Shown: positions 16,806 through 26,586, counted from the first letter of the stretch. The stretch: 64,000 bases of DNA from Acinetobacter seifertii (GCF_000368065.1 NZ_KB851204.1:214733-278732); one strand, 5' to 3'. Numbers and translations: made by a program. Notes: a model not told the origin generated them from the sequence alone.

Positions 16806-18260
16806 TTATTGTTTTTTCAGTTCAGCACTTGATGGTTGATGTACCACTGTATCTGAAGAGTTTGATTTTAAACCACCACCTAGAGTTTTATATAACTCGA
16901 TTTGGTTGTTTAAGTTTGCTTGTTGAAGCAATAACAAACCTTGTTCTGCTGAATAAGATGAACGCTGTGCATCAAGAACAGTCAGGTAACTATCAATACC
17001 AGCACGGAAGCGAGCATTTGAAAGTGTGTAGTTGCGGTTAGTTGCTTCTACCAAACGTTGTTGTGCTGTTAAACGGTCACCAATGTTGGCACGTGTAGCA
17101 AGTGCATCATTCACTTCGCGGAACGCAGATTGAACTGATTTTTCATAATTAGACAATGCAATTTTCTGATCAGTTTCAGAAATTTTTACATTGGCACGAC
17201 GAGTGCCCCAGTCAAAGATTGGTAAATCTAAACTTGGGCCAATTGACCATGCAAAACCACCGGACTTAAATAGATCACTTAAGTCAGTTGATGCATAACC
17301 AGCTGAACCCGTTAAGCTAATGGTTGGGAATAAACGTGCTTTTGCAGCACCAATATTCGCACCCGCAGCGCTTAAGTTATATTCAGCCGCTTTTACATCT
17401 GGACGGTTGTTAAGTAAGTCACTTGGTAAACCAGCAGTGAATACATTTTGCTGAGCAACACGTTTTACTGGTTGTGTAGGCAACAAGTTTTGTGCAACTG
17501 GTTGACCCACAAGTAAGTTCAACAAGTTTTGTGCTTGGGCAATCTGTGTTTTGTAGTTTGCTACGTCATTACGTGCAGTTTCTACAGAAATCTGTGCCTG
17601 ACGTAATGGAACTTCACTGTCGATACCTACATCAAAACGTTTTTTGTTGAGATTGTAAGAGTCTTGCTGTGCTTTAAGTGTTTGCTCTGCAAGTCGTAAG
17701 TTTGCTGTTGCAAACGAATAATTTAACCATGCTTGAGCAACTTCGCTAATAAGACTGATTTGAGTCGAATCGCGAGCACTTTGAGTTGAAAGATAACTAT
17801 CTAAAGCAGCATCTTTTAGACTACGAACACGACCCCAAAAATCAAGCTCGTAAGCAGTTACACCCAAACCTACTTGATAAGTAGAGTAGGGGTTATTTGG
17901 ATTACTGCTTGGAGTAACTTGACGAATCGCACTAGCGCTTGCACCAATAGTTGGAAGCTGATTGTTCTTTGTAATCTGATATTGCTCTTGAGCACGTTCA
18001 ATATTGAGCGTTGCTGTACGCAAGTCACGGTTGTTGGCAAGAGCCAAGTCAATCACTTCGAGCAAACGAGGATCAGCAAAGAACTGCTTATAACCTTGTT
18101 CAGCAATAGACGTACCAGAAGCGCTGTTATATGCATAGCTTTGTGGTATATCGGTTTTCACGACTGGTTCTGGGCCGCGCATGCTTTGACAAGCTGCCAA
18201 AGCAAGCGCAAGTGCAGATACCGCAATGCTACGACCTGAAATAGACCATACTTTTTGCAT
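16806..18260 (-). CDS. adeK: AdeK outer-membrane channel of the AdeIJK efflux pump
   Basis: AdeK is the TolC/OprM-type outer-membrane channel that completes the AdeIJK tripartite multidrug pump. The 484-residue protein has a lipoprotein signal peptide with lipobox LAAC (about residue 24) and two outer-membrane efflux (OEP) repeats (about 60-250 and 270-460) with the periplasmic helical barrel. The ATG at 18260 shares its A with the adeJ TGA stop, indicating translational coupling; a GTG one codon upstream is also possible. A few residues differ from the A. baumannii AdeK I recall, consistent with a sister species. It is the last gene before the operon terminator. Confidence 0.96.
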   Translation of the reverse strand: MQKVWSISGRSIAVSALALALAACQSMRGPEPVVKTDIPQSYAYNSASGTSIAEQGYKQFFADPRLLEVIDLALANNRDLRTATLNIERAQEQYQITKNNQLPTIGASASAIRQVTPSSNPNNPYSTYQVGLGVTAYELDFWGRVRSLKDAALDSYLSTQSARDSTQISLISEVAQAWLNYSFATANLRLAEQTLKAQQDSYNLNKKRFDVGIDSEVPLRQAQISVETARNDVANYKTQIAQAQNLLNLLVGQPVAQNLLPTQPVKRVAQQNVFTAGLPSDLLNNRPDVKAAEYNLSAAGANIGAAKARLFPTISLTGSAGYASTDLSDLFKSGGFAWSIGPSLDLPIFDWGTRRANVKISETDQKIALSNYEKSVQSAFREVNDALATRANIGDRLTAQQRLVEATNRNYTLSNARFRAGIDSYLTVLDAQRSSYSAEQGLLLLQQANLNNQIELYKTLGGGLKSNSSDTVVHQPSSAELKKQ

Positions 18261-21200
18261 CACGATTTATGCTCCTGAGTGTTTATGGTTTTTGGTTTGT
18301 ACTTAAAGATACTACGAATCCACACATAGAATACAGGGATAAAGAAGATACCTAAGAACGTTGCACTGAGTACGCCACCAAGTACACCAAAGCCTACAGA
18401 GTGTTGACTTCCTGCACCAGCACCTGTTGAAAGAGCAAGTGGAAGTACACCGAAACCGAAGGCAAGGGTCGTCATGATAATTGGGCGTAAACGCATTTTT
18501 GCAGCATGTAAAGTTGCATCAAGCAAGTCTTCACCTTTCTCTTGCAGCTCTTTTGCGAACTCGACAATCAAGATCGCATTTTTTGCAGAAAGACCGATCA
18601 CCGCAATAATTGCTACTTGGAAGTAAATGTTATTTGAGAGATTTGGATCTCCTTTAATAATCATACCCAAGTAAGTCAATACGATCGCACCAATGACACC
18701 AAGTGGTACCACCAGTAAAACCGAGAATGGAATTGACCAGCTTTCATACAATGCTGCTAAGCAAAGGAATACGATTAACAATGAAAGCGCATATAAGAAT
18801 GGAGCTTGAGCACCAGACTCACGTTCTTCAAGTGATAAACCTGTCCATTCATAGTCGAAACCTTGTAAGCCCATAGATGGTAACTTACCAATAATTTCTT
18901 CCATTGCTTTCATGGCATCACCAGAGCTCACGCCAGTTGCAGGAGTACCTTGAATGTTGACCGATGATACGCCGTTATAACGTTCAAGACGAGGAGAACC
19001 ATAAGTCCATTCACCAGTAGCAAATGCAGAGAATGGAACCATTTCACCTTTGTTATTACGTACATACCACTTGTTTAAGTCTTCAGGCATCATACGGCTA
19101 CCCGCATCACCTTGAACATAAACTTTTTTCACACGGCCACGGTCAACGAAGTCGTTAATGTATGCACCACCCCATGCAATACGCATTGTATTGTTGATGT
19201 CAGCAATGCTCACACCCATTGCGCCAGCTTGAGCCTGATCTACATTAATTTGATACTGAGGTGTATCTTCCTGACCATTCGGACGCACACCCATAAGGCG
19301 TTTATCTTGTGATGCAAGACCTAAAATCGTGTTACGAGCGGCGATCAGTTTCTCATGGCCTTGACCACTTGAATCTTTAAGCTGTAAGTTAAATCCGGCA
19401 GTTACACCCAATTCAGGCATCGCTGGTAGTTGTAATGGCATGATATAAGATGCGTCTTTAACGATCATATTTAATGCCATACCACGTTTAATTAATGCAC
19501 CGATTTGAGTTTCTGGTGATGTACGCTTGCTCCAGTCTTTTAACTTAATAAATCCAATACCAGCATTTTGACCCACACCTGTGAATGAGAAACCAGAAAC
19601 GGCAAAGACAGACTCAACAGTGTCTTTTTCATTCATAAAGAAGTTTGTCATGGTATCAATCACTTTACCTGTGCGGTCAAGCGTTGCATTAGGAGGTAGT
19701 TGAACAAGTGTCATTACAACGCCCTGATCTTCTTCTGGTAAGAATGAAGATGGGAGTTTTTGGAACAGGAATACTAAAAGGGCAACTACAACAGCATAAA
19801 GAATGCCAGAGAAGATTTTGCCTTTAAGCATGCGACTAACACCATTTTGGTAGCTATGCGACATGCGGTCAAAACCATTGTTAAAGCTTCTAAAGAAACG
19901 AGCAAAGATATTATTGCTTGGTTCTTTGTTCGGATCATGCTGTTTTAAAATAGTTGCACAAAGTGCAGGGGTGAATGTTAACGCTACAATTAGCGATAGA
20001 ACCATTGCTGTTACAAGGGTAATCGAGAATTGACGGTAAATTACACCCGTTGTACCACCAAAGAAGGCCATTGGTACGAATACCGCTGTCAATACACTGG
20101 TAATACCCACTAACGCACCAGAAATCTGCTGCATTGAACGAGAAGTTGCCGTAACCGGATCGGTATGGTCTTCGCTCATTACACGTTCAACGTTTTCGAC
20201 TACAACAATGGCGTCATCGACCAGAAGACCGATTGCCAATACCATAGCAAACATGGTTAAAGTGTTAATCGAGAAACCGAAAATATTAATAACAGCAAAT
20301 GTTCCTAATACAACTACTGGAACTGCAAGCGTTGGAATAATCGTTGCGCGCCAGTTTTGTAAAAATAGGAACATGACGATGAATACCAAAATCACAGCTT
20401 CAATTAATGTGTGTACTACACTTTCAATTGAAAGACGGATGAATGGAGTCGTGTCATAAGCCAACTTATCAGCAAGACCTGCTGGATAGTTCTTACGTAA
20501 TTCAGATAAACGTTGTTCAACAGCAGCAGCTGTATCTAGTGCGTTAGCACCGGTTGCAATTTTAATTGCAAGACCGCCTGCTGGTTTACCATTAAATTTT
20601 GAGTCGAACTGGTAGTTATCAGAACCTAACTCTACGCGAGCAACATCTTTTAAACGAACTTCAGCACCAGATGCTGTGTTCTTTAAGAAGATATTTTTAA
20701 ACTGCTCAGGAGTCTGTAACAAGCTTTGTGCGTTTACTGTTGCGTTAAGTACTTGACCTTGTACGGCAGGTGCGCCACCTAACTGACCTACAGCAACTTG
20801 CGAATTTTGTGCTTGTAACGCAGTCGCAATATCAGTTGGAGTGAGTTGATAACTTGTTAGTTTGGCCGGATCAAGCCAAATACGCATTGCGTATGAACCA
20901 CCAAATACTTGTACCTCACCAACACCAGCAACACGGCTAAGCGGTTCTTTAATTGTCGAGTTTACATAGTCTTTAATGTCTGAGTCTGAAAGGCTGTTAT
21001 CTGGTGAGTAAAATGCAATAACTTGCAAGAAGCTGGCACCAGATTTAGTAACAGTTACACCTTGACGTTGTACATCTTCAGGTAGAAGAGCAGTTGCAGA
21101 TTGCAATTTGTTTTGAACCTGAACTTGTGCAATATCAGGGTCAACCCCTTGCTCAAAGTTTAACTGAATAGATGCCTGACCATTACCAGCACTGTTAGAT

Positions 21201-21436
21201 GAAATATAGCGTAAGCCATCAAGACCATTCATTTGTTGTTCAATGATCTGGGTTACGGTATTTTCAACGGTTTCAGCCGATGCACCAGGGTAAGTCGCAG
21301 CAATCGTGACAGTCGGTGGTGCAATCGTTGGATACTGTGCAATAGGCATTTTTGTTAGCGTGAGAATACCCGCCAACATAATGACTAATGCAATCACCCA
21401 CGCAAAGATGGGGCGATGAATAAAAAATTGTGCCAT
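18260..21436 (-). CDS. adeJ: AdeJ RND multidrug transporter
   Basis: AdeJ is the inner-membrane resistance-nodulation-division pump subunit, a proton-driven trimer that exports beta-lactams, tetracyclines, fluoroquinolones, chloramphenicol and other drugs. The 1058-residue protein has twelve membrane segments and two large periplasmic loops. The N-terminus MAQFFIHRPIFAWVIALVIM and the proton-relay pair in GLLVDDAIVVVENVERVM (about residue 407) are typical HAE1 family features. A second relay Lys lies in IGLSAKNAILIVEFAKE (about 930-950). It starts 12 bp after adeI and overlaps adeK by one base. The sequence is complete with no frameshift. Confidence 0.98.
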   Translation of the reverse strand: MAQFFIHRPIFAWVIALVIMLAGILTLTKMPIAQYPTIAPPTVTIAATYPGASAETVENTVTQIIEQQMNGLDGLRYISSNSAGNGQASIQLNFEQGVDPDIAQVQVQNKLQSATALLPEDVQRQGVTVTKSGASFLQVIAFYSPDNSLSDSDIKDYVNSTIKEPLSRVAGVGEVQVFGGSYAMRIWLDPAKLTSYQLTPTDIATALQAQNSQVAVGQLGGAPAVQGQVLNATVNAQSLLQTPEQFKNIFLKNTASGAEVRLKDVARVELGSDNYQFDSKFNGKPAGGLAIKIATGANALDTAAAVEQRLSELRKNYPAGLADKLAYDTTPFIRLSIESVVHTLIEAVILVFIVMFLFLQNWRATIIPTLAVPVVVLGTFAVINIFGFSINTLTMFAMVLAIGLLVDDAIVVVENVERVMSEDHTDPVTATSRSMQQISGALVGITSVLTAVFVPMAFFGGTTGVIYRQFSITLVTAMVLSLIVALTFTPALCATILKQHDPNKEPSNNIFARFFRSFNNGFDRMSHSYQNGVSRMLKGKIFSGILYAVVVALLVFLFQKLPSSFLPEEDQGVVMTLVQLPPNATLDRTGKVIDTMTNFFMNEKDTVESVFAVSGFSFTGVGQNAGIGFIKLKDWSKRTSPETQIGALIKRGMALNMIVKDASYIMPLQLPAMPELGVTAGFNLQLKDSSGQGHEKLIAARNTILGLASQDKRLMGVRPNGQEDTPQYQINVDQAQAGAMGVSIADINNTMRIAWGGAYINDFVDRGRVKKVYVQGDAGSRMMPEDLNKWYVRNNKGEMVPFSAFATGEWTYGSPRLERYNGVSSVNIQGTPATGVSSGDAMKAMEEIIGKLPSMGLQGFDYEWTGLSLEERESGAQAPFLYALSLLIVFLCLAALYESWSIPFSVLLVVPLGVIGAIVLTYLGMIIKGDPNLSNNIYFQVAIIAVIGLSAKNAILIVEFAKELQEKGEDLLDATLHAAKMRLRPIIMTTLAFGFGVLPLALSTGAGAGSQHSVGFGVLGGVLSATFLGIFFIPVFYVWIRSIFKYKPKTINTQEHKS

Positions 21437-21448
21437 TCAATCTACCCC

Positions 21449-22699
21449 TTATGCATTTGAAGCTGCTTTCTGTTCTGCTTGAGGTTTACCTGATTGAGCC
21501 GGTTTAGCAGCATTTGGTGCTGCACCTTGAGGATTTGCTGGTTGAGCTTGATAAGGTTTTGCCGATACTTCTTGCCCTTCTTTAACTTTGGCAACACCAT
21601 CAACAATGACTTTATCACCGGCTTTTAAGCCGTTTGTCACAATCCAGTTTTGTCCTTGAACACCTGAGGTTTCAACAGGACGACTCTCAACAGCCCCTTT
21701 AGCATTAACAAGCATTGCTACAGCTTGACCTGTAGGTAGACGTGTAATGGCTGCTTGTGGGATCAGATAAGCATTTGGAACAACACCCTGAACAATTTGT
21801 GCAGTGGTATACATACCCGGAAGTAACAGATGATTCGGGTTAGAGAATACGGCACGTAATGTAATTGTTCCTGTATCTTGGTTTACAGAAGCATCAGAGA
21901 AAGCAAGCTGGCCTTCGATTGGGTAGGTAGAACCATCTTCAAGCTTTAATTTTACTTTCGTGTTGTTACTATTATTCAGACTGCCTTTACTCAATTGTTG
22001 ACGTAAACGCAATAATTCAGCACTAGACTGATTAATATCAACATAGATTGGATCTAACTGTTGAATTGTCACTAACGGATCAGTCTGATTTGCAGTAACC
22101 AAAGCACCAGCTGTTACTGTCGAACGTCCAGATTGCCCAGAAATAGGAGAGCGAATTGTAGAATAACCAAGATCTACATTTGCATTTGTTACTTGAGCCT
22201 TAGCTGCAGCAACTTGTGCTTCTGCAACATTAACTTGACCAAGTAAATCATCATATTCCTGTTTAGACACAGCATTACTAGAAACAAGTTGTTTGTAACG
22301 ATTTAACTTGGTACGTAGTGAAGCTAGATTTGCCTGTTGTTGTAGGAGAGATGCTTTTGCATTTTCTAACGTTGCGCGGTTCGTTCTAGAGTCAAGCTCA
22401 TACAGTGCCTGACCTTCACGAACGTAGCTTCCTTCAGCAAATAAACGTTTTAAAATCACGCCACTTGTTTGAGGGCGAACTTCAGAAATTTGATATGCTG
22501 AAGTACGGCCTGAAAGCTCAACGCTTTGTTCAACACTTTGTGGTTGAGCAACAATAACACCTACTTCTGCAGGCGGCATTTTCTGAGCAGCAGCAGCTTG
22601 CTGTTTCTCATCGGAGCCTTTGCTACAACCAACAAGTGCGATACTTGTTGCTAATGCGCAAGCAGTAAGGGCTGGTGCCCAAAGCTTAGCCGACATCAT
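21449..22699 (-). CDS. adeI: AdeI periplasmic adaptor of the AdeIJK efflux pump
   Basis: AdeI is the membrane-fusion lipoprotein that links AdeJ to AdeK. The 416-residue protein has a lipoprotein signal ending in the lipobox LVGC (about residue 25), a barrel-sandwich/lipoyl domain split by an alpha-hairpin (about 60-200), beta-barrel and membrane-proximal domains, and a Pro/Ala/Gln-rich tail. Two adjacent ATG codons occur at 22699 and 22696; AGGTGG precedes them at 4 and 7 bases, so the second may be preferred. The PAP2 gene ends only 24 bp upstream, without a terminator, so adeIJK probably shares a transcript with it. Confidence 0.97.
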   Translation of the reverse strand: MMSAKLWAPALTACALATSIALVGCSKGSDEKQQAAAAQKMPPAEVGVIVAQPQSVEQSVELSGRTSAYQISEVRPQTSGVILKRLFAEGSYVREGQALYELDSRTNRATLENAKASLLQQQANLASLRTKLNRYKQLVSSNAVSKQEYDDLLGQVNVAEAQVAAAKAQVTNANVDLGYSTIRSPISGQSGRSTVTAGALVTANQTDPLVTIQQLDPIYVDINQSSAELLRLRQQLSKGSLNNSNNTKVKLKLEDGSTYPIEGQLAFSDASVNQDTGTITLRAVFSNPNHLLLPGMYTTAQIVQGVVPNAYLIPQAAITRLPTGQAVAMLVNAKGAVESRPVETSGVQGQNWIVTNGLKAGDKVIVDGVAKVKEGQEVSAKPYQAQPANPQGAAPNAAKPAQSGKPQAEQKAASNA

Positions 22700-22723
22700 T
22701 GTTCCACCTCGTTTAGATAAAAT

Positions 22724-23350
22724 CTAAAAATATATTTGTTTTCTACTTAACCTACTTTGTGTTTGTAATAACCAGAGCCAAAGCAGTGCAATCCAAATAA
22801 AACCAATGCCCCAACCAGCGAGTACATCTGTTGGGAAATGAACTCCTGCATATATTCTTGAAAGCCCCATACACACAAACCAAAGACAGGAGATCAAAAC
22901 AATATAAGGAGAGTTAGTGTTGTGCTTATGGCATAACATAATCATTGCCAGACAAGCCAGTGTTGATGCATAAACACTGTGTGCACTTGGGAACGATGCA
23001 CCGTAACTTTCAACAATATGATATGCCGCAGGAGGTCTAGGCCGGTTAACACACCATTTGAGCAGCCAACCAATGGTGATACTGCCGATAACTCCCAAGC
23101 TAATGAAAATAACAGTAATAAATTTTTTATACCATGCTAAATATACACATACTAGAAAGGATAAAAAACATACAAAAGGCATGCCGCCTACGCGTGCAAG
23201 AAAGGTAGTTATACTATTAAGATAATCTAAACGATGATGACTCAATGTTTGAACGGTGAGCAAGTCCAAAGATTGAAGACTTGGTACAAAAAGACCAAGA
23301 ACACCTAATCCTAAAAAAACACAACCAATACAAAGCAATAGATAGGGCAT
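22724..23350 (-). CDS. PAP2-family phosphatase, first gene of the adeIJK transcript
   Basis: This roughly 208-residue inner-membrane protein has six hydrophobic segments and all three canonical PAP2 motifs: KWCVNRPRP (KX6RP), FPSAHS and SRIYAGVHFPTD. Enzymes of this type dephosphorylate undecaprenyl pyrophosphate, phosphatidate or similar lipids. The ATG at 23350 is preferred because AAAGGTG lies about six bases before it; an upstream ATG at 23368 has no such site and would add six residues. It is 24 bp from adeI with no terminator between, and the promoter/operator at 23401-23431 lies just upstream, so it leads the efflux operon. Confidence 0.87.
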   Translation of the reverse strand: MPYLLLCIGCVFLGLGVLGLFVPSLQSLDLLTVQTLSHHRLDYLNSITTFLARVGGMPFVCFLSFLVCVYLAWYKKFITVIFISLGVIGSITIGWLLKWCVNRPRPPAAYHIVESYGASFPSAHSVYASTLACLAMIMLCHKHNTNSPYIVLISCLWFVCMGLSRIYAGVHFPTDVLAGWGIGFIWIALLWLWLLQTQSRLSRKQIYF

Positions 23351-23400
23351 AAACACACCTTTGCTCATTCATATAGTTTTTTCACTATTGAACGCCGTTG

Positions 23401-23424
23401 AAAGTGTACTTGCCAGTACACTTT
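23401..23424. promoter_or_regulatory. Palindromic operator over the PAP2-adeIJK promoter (candidate AdeN site)
   Basis: Arms AAAGTGTACT and AGTACACTTT form a perfect 10-bp inverted repeat around TGCC. The palindrome covers the spacer and -10 hexamer of the only good promoter upstream of the PAP2 gene. A TetR-type repressor would occlude polymerase here; the known adeIJK repressor AdeN is TetR family, so this is the obvious candidate site. Confidence 0.6.
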
Positions 23425-23431
23425 TTTTCAA
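23403..23431 (-). promoter_or_regulatory. Promoter of the PAP2-adeIJK operon
   Basis: Minus-strand TTGAAA (23431-23426), a 17-base spacer and TACACT (23408-23403) predict a start near 23396, about 45 bp before the preferred PAP2 start codon. It overlaps the palindromic operator. Confidence 0.55.
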
Positions 23432-23533
23432 GCCTGATAGATCATCGTAAATTCATTTTGAAATTTTTTTAACATTTGGAAAAACAATCACAACAAAATT
23501 GACGAAATTCACATTTTATGTACAAAGCAAAAC

Positions 23534-25594
23534 TCAGTGTTCTGCTTTTTTACCGCTACTGGCTTGTGTATTTTCTTCGAGTTCTAGTGGCTGTTTGGGT
23601 GGCCAAAAGAAATCGCTTGGATGTGTAAGAAAATGGGTCATGACTAGTTTGGCTAAAGGTTTCCATTGTTCAAAGCGAACTCGGCGTGCGCGTAGGGCTA
23701 CAATAATCGTTAAGGTGAAACTTACGAATAAGTTGGTGAGGCCGATACAGAGCACACCTAAAAACGAAACTATAATCAAACCAATATCAGGGCTACCATT
23801 AATGGTCATTAAACCTTGTATGAAGTTCGCTGAAGCAAAGGCAATATGTCGAATATCAAGAGGTAGACCAAGGATGAAACCTATGGTTCCCATACTTCCT
23901 AGCATGACACCAAATAGAAAGTTACCCGCAAGTGCACCTAAGTTACGTTCAATATATTCAGCAAAACGATTAAGACGTTCTTGTCCAAATAAACTGCGTA
24001 GTCGGCGATGAGCTTTTAAACGTGGTCCAACTTTTCTATAAACAGCCATATTATCGAAATAGCCTGCAATCAGACCCGACAAGAACAAACACACACCTGC
24101 AATTGCTGCATGTGGAACTGCTAACGACGTAAAAGGATTTAAGCTATGTAATAAATAGGTTGCTTTGGTATGGGTTAATAAAGGCTCATCTAGGTAAAAC
24201 TGCCAAGCAAAAGTAATGAGCGCGGCAGTAGGAATCGCAATTGAGATGTTACCCAAAATAGCAATAAACTGAGTTCGAATAATATTGATAATAAGTGCTG
24301 CTAATTCTGCAATTTGTGCAGTTTTAGAGCCTTTACGCTGCTGTACAGTTGCAGCGAGTGCAGCAGCGGTCATTGCTGGCTGTTTTGTTGCAACGGTAAA
24401 GTGCAGTACGTGAATCAGAATAAAACCAAGTGAATAGTTCATACTGAACGTAAAGGCTTGCATGAGCGGTGCCATTGTCATTCGTGCAGCAAGAATCTTT
24501 AATGTTGCCATACAGGCAATAATGACACCTGCACCAGCAGCAGCTTTGTACATTCCCCAAAAGCCTTTAGTGTCTGTACTTACATAATGTTCACCGGTAC
24601 GGCTCGCATTTTCTGTAACCTGAAACGCGATGAGTTCACTGGTGGTGCTTAATAAAGAGCGAACACTTTTTTCACTATAATGGGCTTTAGTTAAGTCCGA
24701 AATTAGGTTTCCTAAAGAAACGTAGCGTCCTTCACTGTCGTCTACAACTAGATAAAGTAATAATTCAATTCGGTCTAAACACTGCTCAAGCAAAGACAAT
24801 AAATAAGTCAAACTTAAACTAACACCGATTCTTTTGGTGGCTCGACGTATTTTTAAAACAACATCTCGACATTGTTCTAACATTACAAAGGCTTGAGAAG
24901 CATCTGGAGGTACTGTTACGACAGTATCATGTTGAGAAATATCTTGTTTTTTATATTTTTCGATAAACTCAATAATTTCGCGGTTTTGTACCAAAAAAGG
25001 TGATTCGTATTCAGTTAGTTCTGGTTGAGCATTAATAAACTCGGGATAAAGACCAATACCGCTAATCCGATAAGACAAGACGGTAATAGCCTTAATCATC
25101 TCTCGTTGAATAGCGTGTTTTTCATCGACGTTACTATTACTTTGTCCAATAAGTCCGAATAATGTTGCCCAATTTTTATCATCAATATGATTCAACCAGA
25201 TTGAATCACTTTCTAAATAAAAAATTTTCCCAATCAAAATTTTGAGTTGACTTGAATCTTCAATAAGTGGCAGGAAATGGCCACCGAGTCTTTGCCCAAG
25301 CTGATTCCAGAAACCATCTAAAGACAGAATTCCGCTATCTGCATATAAGCTCACTTGCTTATATTGATTAATTAAACGTAATAAAAAGGATTGTAAGAGA
25401 GCTGAAGCGGTAGGGGTAAGTAAAAGGCTGTCAATAAATGCTTGTATTTTTTGTTGTATCTCCTCCGTACCGTGAGGATCGGATGGCCGTAAAGCATTGA
25501 CTAAATCAATAAGTATATTTTCATCAATAACAGCTTGAGGATTTTCAAGCTGTTTCTGGATTTTTAAAAAATGATCTGAAAAATTTATATGCAT
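23534..25594 (-). CDS. Gcr-type "site-specific recombinase" family membrane protein
   Basis: This 686-residue protein belongs to the family annotated as site-specific recombinase (gonococcal Gcr-like). The sequence argues for a membrane protein: the N-terminal half (1-330) is helical and soluble, while the C-terminal half has about six to seven hydrophobic segments (for example near residues 350-400, 440-470, 495-520 and 560-640). No tyrosine- or serine-recombinase catalytic motif is visible, so the name is probably misleading. ATG at 25594 is used; a TTG two codons upstream is the alternative. It starts 14 bp after ispB on the same strand, so the two are likely co-transcribed. Confidence 0.8.
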   Translation of the reverse strand: MHINFSDHFLKIQKQLENPQAVIDENILIDLVNALRPSDPHGTEEIQQKIQAFIDSLLLTPTASALLQSFLLRLINQYKQVSLYADSGILSLDGFWNQLGQRLGGHFLPLIEDSSQLKILIGKIFYLESDSIWLNHIDDKNWATLFGLIGQSNSNVDEKHAIQREMIKAITVLSYRISGIGLYPEFINAQPELTEYESPFLVQNREIIEFIEKYKKQDISQHDTVVTVPPDASQAFVMLEQCRDVVLKIRRATKRIGVSLSLTYLLSLLEQCLDRIELLLYLVVDDSEGRYVSLGNLISDLTKAHYSEKSVRSLLSTTSELIAFQVTENASRTGEHYVSTDTKGFWGMYKAAAGAGVIIACMATLKILAARMTMAPLMQAFTFSMNYSLGFILIHVLHFTVATKQPAMTAAALAATVQQRKGSKTAQIAELAALIINIIRTQFIAILGNISIAIPTAALITFAWQFYLDEPLLTHTKATYLLHSLNPFTSLAVPHAAIAGVCLFLSGLIAGYFDNMAVYRKVGPRLKAHRRLRSLFGQERLNRFAEYIERNLGALAGNFLFGVMLGSMGTIGFILGLPLDIRHIAFASANFIQGLMTINGSPDIGLIIVSFLGVLCIGLTNLFVSFTLTIIVALRARRVRFEQWKPLAKLVMTHFLTHPSDFFWPPKQPLELEENTQASSGKKAEH

Positions 25595-25608
25595 AGGCAA
25601 AATAGTAT

Positions 25609-26586
25609 CTACTGTATTCGATGTAATGCAAGCCGAGTTAAATTCATCAATGCCTGACGATAAGGTGTATCAGGTAAGATAGATAAGGCTTGCAGTGCTG
25701 CTTCTGTTTCTTCTTGGGCACGACGCTGGCAATAATCTAAAGCGCCAGACTTTTGCACAATTTCAATGACTTTTGATAATTGATCAACTCCACCAGTCGC
25801 AATACTACGACGAATAATGGCGTGTTCTTCACCTGTTGAATGTGCTAATGCTGAAATTAACGGTAAAGTAGGTTTACCTTCCATCAAATCATCACCAATA
25901 TTTTTACCTAATGTTTCAGCATCCGACGTGTAGTCTAAAATATCGTCAATAATTTGGAATGCATTTCCGAAGTGACCTGCAAATAATCTTAAAGATTCGC
26001 GGTAGGCTTCTTGGCCCGCCAAAATAGCAGCACCTTCAGTTGCAAGTTCAAATAAACGAGAAGTTTTACCGTGAATAATTTTTAAATATGTTTCTTCAGT
26101 TGTATCGGGTTGATGCTGAGATTGAAGCTGTAATACTTCACCTTCTGCAATTTCACATGTACCTGTTGAGAAGTCTTTTAATAAGGTCATGTTGTTTAAG
26201 TCGACCAATAGATCAAAAGCGCGAGCAATAAGGAAATCACCCACTAACACGGCAGTTTGGTTGTTCCAAGTCGCATTGGCAGTAGGACGGCCACGTCGAA
26301 GCCCCGATTCATCGACCACATCATCATGCACTAAAGTTGCTGTATGGAGCATTTCAATAATGGCTGCCAGACGCTGTGCATTTTGCATATTGTCGAGGCC
26401 ACAAGCGCGTGCTGCAAGTAGACACATGATTGGGCGCATACGTTTGCCGCCAGCTTCAACAACATGTTTACTTACCGACATGACCAAGCCGACTTTTGAG
26501 CTAATTCCTTCATTAATCAAGTGATCCATCGCAGCAAAGTCTGTAGCAACAGGAGCGAGAATGTCTTGCTTAAAATCGATGACCAT
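25609..26586 (-). CDS. ispB: Polyprenyl diphosphate synthase (IspB-like)
   Basis: This long-chain trans-prenyl transferase extends farnesyl diphosphate with isopentenyl diphosphate to the octa- or nonaprenyl chain of ubiquinone. The 325-residue protein has both aspartate-rich motifs: HDDVVDESGLRRGRP (first DDxxD-type motif, about residues 92-106) and IIDDILDYTSD (second, about 217-226), with the GKNIGDDLMEGKPTLPL block after it. Small residues before the first motif allow a long product, but the exact chain length is not determined here. It is divergent from rplU-rpmA, a gene order conserved in many gammaproteobacteria. Confidence 0.95.
   Translation of the reverse strand: MVIDFKQDILAPVATDFAAMDHLINEGISSKVGLVMSVSKHVVEAGGKRMRPIMCLLAARACGLDNMQNAQRLAAIIEMLHTATLVHDDVVDESGLRRGRPTANATWNNQTAVLVGDFLIARAFDLLVDLNNMTLLKDFSTGTCEIAEGEVLQLQSQHQPDTTEETYLKIIHGKTSRLFELATEGAAILAGQEAYRESLRLFAGHFGNAFQIIDDILDYTSDAETLGKNIGDDLMEGKPTLPLISALAHSTGEEHAIIRRSIATGGVDQLSKVIEIVQKSGALDYCQRRAQEETEAALQALSILPDTPYRQALMNLTRLALHRIQ

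Noticed and set aside
17874..18239. 121-codon plus-strand frame opposite adeK
   Set aside because: Antisense to a firmly identified gene and without recognisable features.
23499..24011. 170-codon plus-strand frame opposite the Gcr-like gene
   Set aside because: It is the shadow of a clearly coding minus-strand gene, is highly basic and Ser/Lys-rich, and has no family features.
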